Source: an uncultured Ruminococcus sp. (GTDB lineage Bacteria > Bacillota > Clostridia > Oscillospirales > Acutalibacteraceae). From it: a stretch of DNA of 64,000 nucleotides. Location: the NCBI GenBank assembly GCA_934476515.1, contig CAKSNZ010000002.1:133695-197694 (forward strand), in the 5' to 3' direction. The notes under the pieces are model-generated. The model made no database searches, was not told the origin of the DNA, and saw only the letters and a program-made list of their open reading frames with translations. The position numbers and the translations under genes were made by a program. Of the stretch, positions 8,143-17,388 are shown one piece after another; positions within the stretch are counted from its first letter, which is position 1; each line of letters begins with the position of its first letter.

Positions 8143-8330
8143 CAGATGATGAACTGTTTACCCGACTGCTTTATTATGGCTTAGCACACCTAAATCTTAC
8201 ACAGGATGAGGTGTGGCTAATGCCCTTTGGACTTTTGCTTGACCTGTGGGAATGTCATAGACAGTATAACGGTATAGCTAAACCTAAAAGAGAGATTACT
8301 ATTGATGATGTTATTCCTTTTGGGGTTTGA
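7759..8330 (+). CDS. Tail assembly chaperone, -1 frameshift form (gpGT-like)
   Basis: A -1 slip at A AAA AAA (8121-8127) continues translation into an open frame ending at TGA 8328-8330. The added 67 or so residues include VADDELFTRLLYYGLAHLNL and QDEVWLMPFGLLLDLWE, which match the short helical second chaperone found after the G protein in Gram-positive siphophages. The second frame has no ribosome site of its own, which supports frameshifting. The cargo gene begins soon after, with its own promoter. Confidence 0.82.
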
Positions 8331-8363
8331 TAAATTTTGACTATTTTTCTTTTGTGTGATATT

Positions 8364-8373
8364 GTGATATAAT
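8364..8373 (+). promoter_or_regulatory. Extended -10 promoter of the nuclease moron
   Basis: TGTGATATAAT gives TG-N-TATAAT, an extended -10 element, 38 bases before the nuclease start. No good -35 at 17 bases is seen; a TTGACT at 8337-8342 is too far (25 bases). Confidence 0.6.
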
Positions 8374-8411
8374 AAAAAAATATTTAAAAAAGATATATAG
8401 GAGCGATGAAT

Positions 8412-9728
8412 ATGTCAAGAATAAGTGATACTGAAATCAAAGATATGCTCAATGCATTGGAAAATGATAGTGACTTTGAATATTTAAGAAAGCTATACGA
8501 AACACCAAATTGTTTTACCATAATGGGAGATAAAAGAAGAGAAGAATGGCATAGTAATTTTGTATGTTGGCTACTTGACCCTAATGAAAACCACGGACTA
8601 GGTAAATTTCCTTTAGTAAAATTTTTGGATTTAGTTGAAAGTAAGTGCGAAGAACTTAATATTGATAAAACAGATGTTGAGAATATGAAATTTAAAAAAG
8701 AGTCTTCAGCTAAAGATCAAACAGATAATAAAGGTCGAATGGACATTTTAGGTACAAGTACGTCTTTAATTTTAGTTATAGAAAATAAGATTAAAGCTAG
8801 TGAAAATTCCAAAAATGATAAACCACAGTCAGATGTATATTTTGATTCTTGCGAACAAGAATATAAAAATAGACAAAGAGTTTATGTTCTTTTAAAGGCA
8901 AGTTCATATACTTCTTTGGAAAATAAAAATTTTATTCATGTTACATATCAAGATTTGCTTGATGAAGTGATAAAAACAGCATATGAAAAGTGCGAAGAAT
9001 TAAAATTAGAAGATACAAAAAGTGTGTTGAAACAATACGCATTGGATATCTCTAATCCATTTTCTGATCCACAGTTGGCTTATGCAAATAAGGATTTGTC
9101 TGAAAATATTTTTAAAAAGCATGAAGAGATAATATCTAAAATTCGTCAAACAATGCGTGATAAGAAAGATAGAGACAAAGAGTCTGTTATTTATGTATTC
9201 TTTAATAAATATGAAAAATACATAAATAATGCTATATTAAAACCTTTGGGCAAAAACGCCATTAACGATTCACGACTTGATACAAATGATACAATCAGTT
9301 ATCTAATGAAAAAAGATTATATAATTCCAGGGAAAACAAAATTATATTATAATCGTCTGAAAAAAACTTTTATTATTAAGATTGATGAAAAACTTAAATT
9401 TTGGGCTGGCTATTATGAAGGAAAATATGATGATTCACGAGAGGTAAACTATATAATAAAAGAATACAATTCACTTCATCCTGCAGCAGCAGAGATAGAA
9501 CAAATTGCAGCAGAGATAGACCAAATTATTGCAGAAGCAGGGATAGAAGAAATTGCAACAGCAGAGATAGAACAAATTGCAGCAGAGATAGAACGAAAAG
9601 CTCGTCCTAATAATAGTAATCGTGGAATAGGTCCAAGGTACATGAAGCTTTTAAATTCCGGTGTTAAAGATGCAGAAGGAATGACAATTGGAGATATTCT
9701 TGATAGCATAAATAACTCTAATATATAA
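8412..9728 (+). CDS. PD-(D/E)XK nuclease family protein (cargo moron)
   Basis: A 438-aa protein of the PD-(D/E)XK (PDDEXK_4-type) superfamily. The N-terminal EEWHSNFVCWLLDPNENHGLG block and the core GRMDILG...LILVIENKIKASE, with D111, E124 and K126, are family marks, so it is probably a catalytically competent DNA or RNA nuclease. The C-terminal part has an IEQIAAEIDQ-type repeat that looks like a coiled coil and is caused by duplication at DNA level. ATG 8412 sits eight bases after AGGAG; ATG 8406 is too close. It has its own promoter and terminator and interrupts the tail gene order, so it is a moron, likely a defence or superinfection-exclusion gene. The target is unknown. Confidence 0.85.
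   Translation: MSRISDTEIKDMLNALENDSDFEYLRKLYETPNCFTIMGDKRREEWHSNFVCWLLDPNENHGLGKFPLVKFLDLVESKCEELNIDKTDVENMKFKKESSAKDQTDNKGRMDILGTSTSLILVIENKIKASENSKNDKPQSDVYFDSCEQEYKNRQRVYVLLKASSYTSLENKNFIHVTYQDLLDEVIKTAYEKCEELKLEDTKSVLKQYALDISNPFSDPQLAYANKDLSENIFKKHEEIISKIRQTMRDKKDRDKESVIYVFFNKYEKYINNAILKPLGKNAINDSRLDTNDTISYLMKKDYIIPGKTKLYYNRLKKTFIIKIDEKLKFWAGYYEGKYDDSREVNYIIKEYNSLHPAAAEIEQIAAEIDQIIAEAGIEEIATAEIEQIAAEIERKARPNNSNRGIGPRYMKLLNSGVKDAEGMTIGDILDSINNSNI
9489..9592 (+). repeat. Perfect 32-nt direct repeat pair within the nuclease gene
   Basis: Bases 9489-9520 recur exactly at 9561-9592, offset by 72 bases (24 codons), so the coiled-coil-like tail has grown by in-frame duplication. Shorter copies of CAGAGATAGA lie between. 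Confidence 0.9.
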
Positions 9729-9736
9729 TCGTACTC

Positions 9737-9766
9737 AAGGAGTAACCAAAAGGTTGCTCCTTTTTT
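9737..9766 (+). terminator. Terminator after the nuclease moron
   Basis: AAGGAGTAACC and GGTTGCTCCTT form an 11-bp stem with one mismatch and an AAAA loop, followed by a T run. Confidence 0.85.
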
Positions 9767-9777
9767 AATACACTTTT

Positions 9778-9798
9778 GAGCCAATAGGCTCTTTTTTT
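9778..9798 (+). terminator. Second terminator, just upstream of the tape measure gene
   Basis: GAGCC-AATA-GGCTC followed by seven T. It lies 22 bases before the tape measure start, so late transcription must read through it or start again. Confidence 0.7.
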
Positions 9799-9819
9799 AT
9801 GCCATAAGGAGGTGAATAT

Positions 9820-12618
9820 ATGGCTGATAATATGGGAATAAAGCTAGGTGTTGAGGGTGAAAAGGACTTTAAAAATGCCCTAGCTGATATTAATAGAAAC
9901 TTTAGGGTGTTAGGCTCTGAAATGAAACTGGTATCCTCTCAGTTTGATAAGAATGATACTTCTGTTGAAGCCTTGTCATCAAGAAACAAGGTGCTGAATA
10001 AAGAGATAACTACACAAAAGCAGAAGATTGAAACACTAAAATCTGCACTTGATAATGCCACAACTTCCTTTGGTGAAAACGATAAAAGAACACAAAACTG
10101 GCAGGTACAACTGAATAACGCAAAGTCTGCTTTAAACGGTATGGAAAGAGAACTGAAAGAAAATAATAAAACTCTTGAAAATACTGAAAGTGAAATGACA
10201 AGTGCCAGTAAGGATACAAATAAATTTGATAAAAAGCTATCTCAGGTGTCTAGTACTGCAGTTGATACTAAAAGTAAGCTAAGCAAAATGGGTAGTGCTC
10301 TTAAAAAGATAAGTGTAGGTATTGGTGCATCTATTGCTGTAATAGGTACAAGTGCAGTAGCAAGTGGTAAGAAAATGTGGAGCCTTTCAAATGATGTTGC
10401 TGAATATGGTGATAAGGTTGATAAAACCTCACAGAAAATCGGTATTAGTTCTGCTTCATATCAAAAGTGGGGCTATGTTTTTGAAAGATGTGGTGCTAAT
10501 GTTGATGGACTTCAGGTTGGTATGAAAAAGCTTTCCGGTGTTATTACTGACGCAAGTAATGGTTCTGATTCTGCTAAAAAGAAAATATCTGCCCTTGGTC
10601 TTTCTATTGATGACCTTAATGGTAAAAGTCAGGATGAACAGCTTAGCTTAGTTATTTCCTCCTTGCAGAATATGAAGTCCGGTGCTGAAAGAACTGCAGT
10701 TGCAAATAGCTTACTTGGTAAGTCTGCTGTTGATATGGCAGGTGTACTGAATATGTCTGCTAAGGAAACAAATGCACTTAAAAAAGAGGCACAGGACTAT
10801 GGAATGATAATGGATGATAAGGCTGTAAAGGCAAGTGCTAACTTTGAAGATAGCTTGACAAAGGTTAAAGGTACTGTTACAGGTCTAAAGAATAATATGG
10901 TTGGTTCACTTTTACCTGCTATTACTGAAATAATGGACGGCTTTTCTGACTTAGTAGCCGGTAATAAAAATGCCGATGAAAAAATGAAAAGTGGTGTTTC
11001 TAATGTAATTAAGTCTGTTACCGATATGTTACCTAAGGTTGTAGAGCTTGTTTCTACTGTTGCACAAGCTGTGTTAGAAAATGCTCCCACAATTATCACC
11101 TCCCTTTCTAAAGGTATATTAAGTCAAATACCAAGCCTACTGAAAACAGTATCGGATGTTGTTACAGAGCTTTTAAGTAGCCTTTTTACCTTGTTCCCAC
11201 AGATTATTGATGTGGGAATAAAGGCTGTTGTAAATTTGATGAAGGGTATGAGTGAGGCTTTGCCTACTTTAATACCGGAAATAGTTAAGGTGATTGCTGA
11301 GCTGATAACTGCTTTTGTGGATAACATTAGTTCATTTGTAGATGTTGGTGTTGATGTTATCCTTGCAGTTATTAATGGTATCATCAATAGTATTCCTGTG
11401 CTGATTGAACAGATACCTGTAATTTTAGAGGCCCTGCTAACTGCACTTACTGAGTCATTACCTACCCTTATTGATGGTGTAACCTTGTTAGTTCAGTCAA
11501 TAGTAGATAGCTTGCCGGATATTATTAGCTCATTAATTTCTGCTTTACCTTCTGTAATTGAAACCATAGTTACAACAGTTACAGAGCTACTTCCTGTAAT
11601 TCTTGATGGTATCACTTCTATTATCACCGGTATTGTAGAGGCTCTTCCTGACTTAATAACATCACTAATAGATGCCTTGCCTGACATTATAGATACACTT
11701 GTCTCTGCTTTTGTTGAACTTTTACCGACAGTTATTAATGCTATTGTTGATTGCCTACCTAAATTTATAAATGGTGCAATTAAACTTATCCTAGGCTTAG
11801 TTAAGTCCTTGCCTAAAATTATTAAGTCACTACTAAAGGCATTACCGGAAATAGTTACAACTGTGGTTAATGCAATAGTTAAGTGCTTACCTCAGCTTAT
11901 CAATGGTACTATTCAGTTAATTATCGGTATTGTTAATAACCTACCTGCTATTATACTTGGGTTAATAAATGCTTTGCCTGATATTATCACAGCTGTTGTT
12001 GATGGTTTAATCAATGCTTTACCTCAGCTAATTAAGGGCTGTGTAACCCTTGTGGTTGAGCTTGTAAAGAATATTCCAAAGATTATTAAGTCACTGATAA
12101 AGGCAGTACCTAAGATTATTATTAGTCTTGTTAAGGCATTTGGTAGTGGTGTTAGTAAGTTTATTGAAATCGGTGGTAACTTAATTAAAGGCCTGTGGCA
12201 AGGTATCTCTGATTGTGCCGAATGGATATGGGGTAAGATTAAAGGGTTCTTTGGTGGCATTGTTGACGGAATTAAGGACTTCTTTGGTATTAAGTCACCT
12301 TCAAGACTATTTAGGGACCAAATCGGTAAGAACCTAGCCTTAGGTGTTGGTGTAGGCTTTGAGGATACTATGAAATCAGTTACAAAGGATATGCAAAATG
12401 CTCTGCCTACTGACTTTGATACAACTGTTTCTGCCACTGCTGATGTTAATGGTATTGCTAGGGATAGTGCATTAGGTAATGTGGTTCAGAACTTTAACAA
12501 CACTATTACCTTTGGTAAAGTACATATTAATAAGGAAATGGATATTGATACTGTGGCACATAGGGTGTCATCAGTAATTGTTAATGACATTATGATAAAG
12601 GGTGGTGCTTATGCTTAA
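9820..12618 (+). CDS. Phage tail tape measure protein
   Basis: At 932 aa this is the longest structural protein; its length sets tail length. An N-terminal coiled-coil region (residues about 10-130) leads to a small hydrophobic stretch near 165-180. A long region from about 400 to 800 consists of repeating amphipathic units of the form LPxIIxxLIxALPxII, typical of Gram-positive tape measures. Residues about 810-840 hold IKGFFGGIVDGIKDFFGIKSPS, a common C-terminal mark. AAGGAGGTG precedes ATG 9820. The stop overlaps the Dit start (TAATG). Confidence 0.95.
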   Translation: MADNMGIKLGVEGEKDFKNALADINRNFRVLGSEMKLVSSQFDKNDTSVEALSSRNKVLNKEITTQKQKIETLKSALDNATTSFGENDKRTQNWQVQLNNAKSALNGMERELKENNKTLENTESEMTSASKDTNKFDKKLSQVSSTAVDTKSKLSKMGSALKKISVGIGASIAVIGTSAVASGKKMWSLSNDVAEYGDKVDKTSQKIGISSASYQKWGYVFERCGANVDGLQVGMKKLSGVITDASNGSDSAKKKISALGLSIDDLNGKSQDEQLSLVISSLQNMKSGAERTAVANSLLGKSAVDMAGVLNMSAKETNALKKEAQDYGMIMDDKAVKASANFEDSLTKVKGTVTGLKNNMVGSLLPAITEIMDGFSDLVAGNKNADEKMKSGVSNVIKSVTDMLPKVVELVSTVAQAVLENAPTIITSLSKGILSQIPSLLKTVSDVVTELLSSLFTLFPQIIDVGIKAVVNLMKGMSEALPTLIPEIVKVIAELITAFVDNISSFVDVGVDVILAVINGIINSIPVLIEQIPVILEALLTALTESLPTLIDGVTLLVQSIVDSLPDIISSLISALPSVIETIVTTVTELLPVILDGITSIITGIVEALPDLITSLIDALPDIIDTLVSAFVELLPTVINAIVDCLPKFINGAIKLILGLVKSLPKIIKSLLKALPEIVTTVVNAIVKCLPQLINGTIQLIIGIVNNLPAIILGLINALPDIITAVVDGLINALPQLIKGCVTLVVELVKNIPKIIKSLIKAVPKIIISLVKAFGSGVSKFIEIGGNLIKGLWQGISDCAEWIWGKIKGFFGGIVDGIKDFFGIKSPSRLFRDQIGKNLALGVGVGFEDTMKSVTKDMQNALPTDFDTTVSATADVNGIARDSALGNVVQNFNNTITFGKVHINKEMDIDTVAHRVSSVIVNDIMIKGGAYA

Positions 12619-13424
12619 TGAGTAAATACAACTTTAAATTTGGTGATGTTTGGCTTTCTGAATTTGGTGGCGTCTGTACTGAAGTTCCACCAATAGAAAT
12701 AGCCAGTAAGGATGTAACGCTAATTGATATTCCAAATAAAGACGGTAGTGATTGTATAGATAACGGTAGATACTGTAATGTTGAGTTTACAAGGACAGTT
12801 GCCCTTGTAGGTAACAGAATTTCAACAGTACAGGAAAAAGCAAAGAACTTAATAAAGCACTTTGCATATTTGCAAGGGTATCAAAAATTTGAAGATACTG
12901 ACCATGAGGGTATGGTAACAAAAGCAGTTCTTTTAAATCTTGATGAAGTTACAAAGAACTTAAGGACTATGTTTACTGCAGTGCTAAAGTTTTCAAGAAA
13001 GCCATATTGGAAGCTAAAATCTTCTTTAAGTGAAGAAAAATTAAATAGTACACTTCTTGCAGATAAAGGTGTGGTTCTTAACAATCCTTTCCCTTCATCT
13101 GCTTGTCCTATTATCCGTTATTACTTTGCTACCGACCCTCATAGTACAATGGCTACAACTAAGGTTAATTTCTCATTTACTTCAAATGGTGAAACAATAA
13201 CCTATTCAAAACCGGGTATCAACTTTAAACCTACTCATAATATTCTTGATATTGATATTGAGGAGCAAAGAGCAGTGGTTCATTCTCCCGGTGGAGAAAT
13301 ATACAAATATGTTGATGTGCCAATACCTAAGCCTATCAGTAAAGGTACAACAATATTTAAATCTGTACTATCAAAAGAAACAGAAAAGGTTTCAATTTTT
13401 CCTAATTGGAGGTGCTTGTATTGA
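12618..13424 (+). CDS. Distal tail protein (Dit)
   Basis: A 268-aa distal tail hub protein that links tail tube and tip. The N-terminal half has KDVTLIDIPNKDGSDCIDNGRYCNVEF and FAYLQGYQKFEDTDHEGMVTKAVL, the usual Dit pattern of a beta barrel with a belt extension; the C-terminal half is a galectin-like domain by family analogy. Its ATG shares a base with the tape measure stop. It overlaps the Tal gene by four bases. Assignment rests on motifs plus canonical order tape measure-Dit-Tal. Confidence 0.87.
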   Translation: MSKYNFKFGDVWLSEFGGVCTEVPPIEIASKDVTLIDIPNKDGSDCIDNGRYCNVEFTRTVALVGNRISTVQEKAKNLIKHFAYLQGYQKFEDTDHEGMVTKAVLLNLDEVTKNLRTMFTAVLKFSRKPYWKLKSSLSEEKLNSTLLADKGVVLNNPFPSSACPIIRYYFATDPHSTMATTKVNFSFTSNGETITYSKPGINFKPTHNILDIDIEEQRAVVHSPGGEIYKYVDVPIPKPISKGTTIFKSVLSKETEKVSIFPNWRCLY

Positions 13425-14533
13425 CACCTAGGCTATATTCAAAAATTGTCCCATCACTTATTAATACAAACTACTTTTTAGGTAACCTAAACTGTTGTAC
13501 AAAATGTGAAGTGACAGAATGTAGAAATGGCTCATACACCTTGTCACTTGAAACAACAGTAAATGATGATTGTGCAAACCTTCTTTTATCTCAGAGAATA
13601 ATCTGTGCAAAGGCTAATCCCTTTGATGATGAACAGTACTTTGAAATACAGTCAACAGAAAGAGGTACTAACGGTATTATTAAGGTTGAGTGTAAGCACA
13701 TAAAGAACTATTGCTTTCAGTATTGCTCTGAGGGTGATATGGCATATGACGGTGATTTGCTTTCAATTAAGGGTACACCTAAGAAAGTATGGGACAAACT
13801 TCAAAAGGACTATATTACTACAACTGTCCCTTTTAACTTTAGCTCTGATATTACATCATCAAATGACTTTTCACTGGGAATAAGTACACCGGAAACACTG
13901 GGTAATATCTTAGGTGGAAAGGAAGGTAGCTTTCTTGATGTATGGGGTGGTGAATATCACTTTGATAATTTCAACATTCATTTACTTAAAAGCAGAGGTA
14001 AGGTGCAGAACTATATCTTAAGATATGGTAGCAATATTTCTGACTTTACACAAAGTGAAAATTGTGAGGAAACCTATTCTCATATTTTGCCATATGGTAA
14101 GGTGTCCTTAGGTGACCACAAGATAAACTTCTTTGCACCTATATTTGAAATTGAAAATCATAGCTGTACAACTGACAAGGTATATATGCTTGACTGTACA
14201 TCGTTCCTTGATAGCTATTCAGTAGGTAAGCAAGGATACAAATATGACGCAGTAAAGAATGCTATGACAAAATATGCAAAGTCCTATGGAAAGAAAAACA
14301 ACCTAGGCTCGCTAAAGGTTAGTATTGATGTAACCATTAAGTCAGAGCTAGATCAAATGTCTAACCTAGGGCTATGTGACACAGTGACAGTTATACTTGA
14401 TAACATAGGAACAAAGGCTACTGCAAAAATAACTGAAGTAACCTATGATTCACTTAATGAAAGATGGGAAAAGCTGGTTGTCGGTGAAAGCAAGGTTACT
14501 GTTGCAGATTTAATACTTAATAAAAGGAGGTAA
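13421..14533 (+). CDS. Tail-associated protein (Tal), prophage endopeptidase/tip protein
   Basis: A 370-aa tail tip protein in the Tal position after Dit. It contains the gp27-like hub pattern: ECKHIKNYCFQYCSEGDMAYDG, LGGKEGSFLDVWGGEYHFDN and ILRYGSNISDFTQSENCEETYSHILPYG. The C-terminal part has LCDTVTVILDN, typical of this hub. No separate lytic domain is seen, so it is shorter than Tal proteins with endopeptidase tails. The TTG start at 13421 has TTGGAGG nine bases upstream and overlaps the Dit stop. Confidence 0.85.
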   Translation: MTPRLYSKIVPSLINTNYFLGNLNCCTKCEVTECRNGSYTLSLETTVNDDCANLLLSQRIICAKANPFDDEQYFEIQSTERGTNGIIKVECKHIKNYCFQYCSEGDMAYDGDLLSIKGTPKKVWDKLQKDYITTTVPFNFSSDITSSNDFSLGISTPETLGNILGGKEGSFLDVWGGEYHFDNFNIHLLKSRGKVQNYILRYGSNISDFTQSENCEETYSHILPYGKVSLGDHKINFFAPIFEIENHSCTTDKVYMLDCTSFLDSYSVGKQGYKYDAVKNAMTKYAKSYGKKNNLGSLKVSIDVTIKSELDQMSNLGLCDTVTVILDNIGTKATAKITEVTYDSLNERWEKLVVGESKVTVADLILNKRR

Positions 14534-14537
14534 AGAA

Positions 14538-15866
14538 ATGGTTGTTGAAAAGAATATTGAGCTTGACTTAAACAGAATAATACCTATGAAAACTATTACA
14601 ATTCATCAAGGTGATCAGAACAGTATTAACCTAGTTATTACATTAACCAATGATAGTAAAAGTGTAGCTTTAACCGGAAAAGCAGTAATGTATGATGCAG
14701 TAATTAACAACATTCTTGCTGAACAAAACAAAGTAGGCTCTATTAAAGACTCAAGGATTATCATTCCTATTACAAGTAATATGACTTCTCATAGTGGGCT
14801 ACTGAAAATTGATGTAAAGCTAATTGAGGGTACAACAACAAAGTCCATTCTATTCACTCAAACATTAACTCTGATTGTTGAAAAGTCAGTTATTAATGGT
14901 GACACAATAATTGACGGAAAGAACACCACAATAGAGAAACAACTTAATGATTTTCAATCTAAACTTGATAGTATTGTTAATGATGTGTACAAAAAGAAAG
15001 ATGTTGATAATCTACTGAAAAGCAAGGTAAGCCATATGTATTCTAATTCTTCAACACTTGAAACCTGTGATGAATGTACTGATTGGAATACATACTATCA
15101 TTTGTATATTGACGGTTCATATCAGATACTTATTAACACCTATGGTACAGGTGGTCAATTCCGTTTAACCAGATATGGCGAAGTGTATTTTAGAAACTAC
15201 AACTACAATGAAAGCAAATGGAGTAGCTGGTCCTTAATTAATGCTAATATTCAAGACCATTCTATTGCATATGAAAAGCTAACTGATGATTACTTGCGAT
15301 TTTATGGTAGCTTTAGCTTAGATGATGTGGATATGATTAGAGCATATGGTGTATATGCAGGTGGTGCAACTAAGGAGTTTATCAACAAATATGATGTACA
15401 TGGTAGGTTTAACTTAATATACACTTCATATCAATTATTAATTTTTCCTGAATGTAACCGTATGCTAATTAGGTATCCGGAAAGTTCAGGTGGCTTTACA
15501 GATTGGATTGATATTTCACCACAAACCGATTACTTAAAGGAAGAAAAAGGTCAAGTTGGAGAGAACTATGCTTGGTACACAGACAAAAGTCAAGGGTACT
15601 CATTAAGTGGTACATATTCATTAATAGGTGATATGTGCTATTTAAGTGGCAAAGTACCTTTAATTAATGGCTAGAGGGTTGTTTATTACTCCTTGCCTGT
15701 ATCCTCTTTATCATCAAGTATGGTACTGGGAAAGATTGATAATGACTATTTCTCAATATCCACAAGCACTCTTGAAAACCATTCAGTTATTGAGCTTAAG
15801 AGGTTTGACAATTCATTAATGGGTTCAGGTGAAATATCATTCACTTTGATTTATAAATACAAATAA
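14538..15866 (+). pseudogene. BppU-like baseplate/receptor-binding protein with in-frame amber codon
   Basis: The N-terminal 130 residues match the BppU-type baseplate domain (LDLNRIIPMKTITIHQGDQN, then SHSGLLKIDVKLIEG). The middle (residues about 170-330) resembles tail fibre modules. Translation stops at TAG 15672-15674 after GKVPLING, but the same frame continues for 63 more codons to TAA 15864-15866 with protein-like sequence (VVYYSLPVSSLSSSMVLGKIDN...SFTLIYKYK). Truncation therefore removes the C-terminal tip. TAG ends many neighbouring genes, so codon reassignment is unlikely. A nonsense mutation is the simplest reading; readthrough remains possible. Confidence 0.8.
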
Positions 15867-15875
15867 GGAGGTACT

Positions 15876-16124
15876 ATGGCTACAAAGATAACTAAAGAGA
15901 TAACCATTGACTTGCTGACAAGTAGTAGTGTCAGCATAGTTACAAAGAGGTACATAACTATCAGTGGTACAAAACAACAGGTAGGTAACACAGAAAGAAA
16001 GGCTTATTCAAATTCACCTTTAGGCAGAAAGATGCTTATTGATGAAGTTGGTAAGCCTTTTATTAATTCAATATTTGCAATATGGGGTGACACTTCAACA
16101 GTAAGTGACCCGGAAAGGAAGTGA
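15876..16124 (+). CDS. Small phage protein of unknown function
   Basis: An 82-aa protein between the baseplate and holin genes. It begins TKEITIDLLTSSSVSIVTKRYITISGTKQ and ends in a charged tail. Similar short proteins are common here in Clostridia phages, but I know no function. AAGGAGG is eight bases before the ATG and its stop is close to the holin start, so it is part of the late operon. Confidence 0.75.
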   Translation: MATKITKEITIDLLTSSSVSIVTKRYITISGTKQQVGNTERKAYSNSPLGRKMLIDEVGKPFINSIFAIWGDTSTVSDPERK

Positions 16125-16129
16125 GGAAA

Positions 16130-16540
16130 ATGAAAAACACATGGAACTGTATTCAGATAGCTTTTGCTACATTAGGTGGATACATTGGTACATTTTTAGG
16201 AGGTGCAGACGGTTTTCTATACACACTAATTGCCTTTGCAGTACTTGACTACATTACAGGTGTAATGTGTGCAATAGTAAACAAGAACCTATCAAGTGAA
16301 GTAGGTTTTAAAGGCATTTGCAGAAAGGTAGTTATTTTCATACTTGTAGGAATAGCTAACCTTATTGATGTTCACATTATCGGTTCAGGTAGTGTACTTA
16401 GAACAGCAATTATCTTTTTCTACATTTCAAATGAAGGTGTATCACTTCTTGAAAATGCCAGTACACTGGGACTACCTGTTCCAAGTAAGCTAAAAGAAAT
16501 CTTAAAACAAATACATAACAAATCTGAGGAGGATAAATAG
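16130..16540 (+). CDS. Phage holin (TcdE / phi29-type, Phage_holin_4_1)
   Basis: A 136-aa membrane protein that permeabilises the membrane to release the amidase. Three hydrophobic segments are visible: ATLGGYIGTFLGG near residue 12, FLYTLIAFAVLDYITGVMCAIV near 31, and VVIFILVGIANLIDVHII near 70. DYITG-x-AI and VGFKGICRK are marks of the TcdE/UtxA family. AAGGA lies 10 bases before ATG 16130; GTG 16121 is too close. It ends directly before the amidase ATG, forming a lysis cassette. Confidence 0.92.
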   Translation: MKNTWNCIQIAFATLGGYIGTFLGGADGFLYTLIAFAVLDYITGVMCAIVNKNLSSEVGFKGICRKVVIFILVGIANLIDVHIIGSGSVLRTAIIFFYISNEGVSLLENASTLGLPVPSKLKEILKQIHNKSEEDK

Positions 16541-17260
16541 ATGAAATACACAAACAGTAAACTAGTAGATTACAAAAGACTAAGTCCAAACCATTCAGGA
16601 CTAAGAACTCACACCATTGACAGAATCACACCACATTGTGTTGTAGGTCAATGTACAGTAGAAACCCTAGGCAGTATCTTTATGGACAGAAGCTATGAAG
16701 CAAGTTGCAACTATGGTATTGGTAAGGATGGTAGAGTAGTACTTATTGTTGAGGAGAAAAACCGTAGCTGGTGTTCTTCAAGCAATGAAAATGACCAGAG
16801 GGCCATTACCATTGAATGTGCAAGTGAAATCTACTCTCCATATGAAATGAACAGCAAGGTGTACAACAAGCTAATCAAGCTTTGCATTGACATCTGCAAG
16901 AGATACAACAAGAAGAAGCTACTGTGGTTTAATAGCAAAAGTAAGTCCCTAAGCTACAAACCTAAGTCTGATGAAATGGTGCTAACTGTTCACCGTTGGT
17001 TTGCAAACAAATCTTGTCCCGGTGATTGGTTATATTCAAGACTAGGTAATGTGGCAAAGGAGGTTACAAAGGCACTTAATACATCAACCACATCTAAACC
17101 AAATACACAAACCTCATCAAAGAAAAAGTCTGTTGATACTATTGCAAGAGAGGTTATTCAGGGTAAGTGGGGTAACGGCTCAGCAAGAAAATCAAAACTA
17201 ACAAAAGCAGGTTATGACTACAACGCCGTCCAAAAAAGAGTTAATCAGCTTTTAGCTTAG
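16541..17260 (+). CDS. N-acetylmuramoyl-L-alanine amidase endolysin with Cpl-7-like repeat
   Basis: A 239-aa endolysin. Residues about 20-170 form an Amidase_2 (T7 lysozyme-like) domain. The zinc ligands are likely His in ITPHCVVGQ and His plus Cys in LTVHRWFANKSCPGDWL. After a Thr/Ser/Lys linker, residues about 195-239 hold one CW_7 (Cpl-7) cell-wall binding repeat (DTIAREVIQGKWGNG...YDYNAVQKRVNQLL). It follows the holin directly and a strong terminator ends the late operon after it. There is no signal peptide, so export depends on the holin. Confidence 0.94.
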   Translation: MKYTNSKLVDYKRLSPNHSGLRTHTIDRITPHCVVGQCTVETLGSIFMDRSYEASCNYGIGKDGRVVLIVEEKNRSWCSSSNENDQRAITIECASEIYSPYEMNSKVYNKLIKLCIDICKRYNKKKLLWFNSKSKSLSYKPKSDEMVLTVHRWFANKSCPGDWLYSRLGNVAKEVTKALNTSTTSKPNTQTSSKKKSVDTIAREVIQGKWGNGSARKSKLTKAGYDYNAVQKRVNQLLA

Positions 17261-17285
17261 TACATAATTAAATATCTGTATCTAT

Positions 17286-17325
17286 ATGCCCATTAAGGAT
17301 TATTCCTTGATGGGTATATTTTTTT
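17286..17325 (+). terminator. Terminator of the phage late operon
   Basis: ATGCCCATTAAGGA and TCCTTGATGGGTAT form a 14-base stem (one G-T pair, TTAT loop), followed by ATTTTTTT. Confidence 0.92.
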
Positions 17326-17388
17326 GCTCTTTTACTGTCCTATTTATGGGACTTAAACCATATTATTGTATAAAATCGTTGATAATTG

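Noticed and set aside
9476..9784. Minus-strand frame of 102 codons over the nuclease tail
   Set aside because: It is produced by the direct repeats of the coding strand.
10797..12437. Several minus-strand frames under the tape measure gene
   Set aside because: Shadows of the repetitive hydrophobic units; no ribosome sites and no known domains.
15672..15674. Amber reassignment (TAG as glutamine) in the phage
   Set aside because: TAG ends terL, the tail chaperone, holin and amidase genes at sensible positions, so it is a normal stop here.
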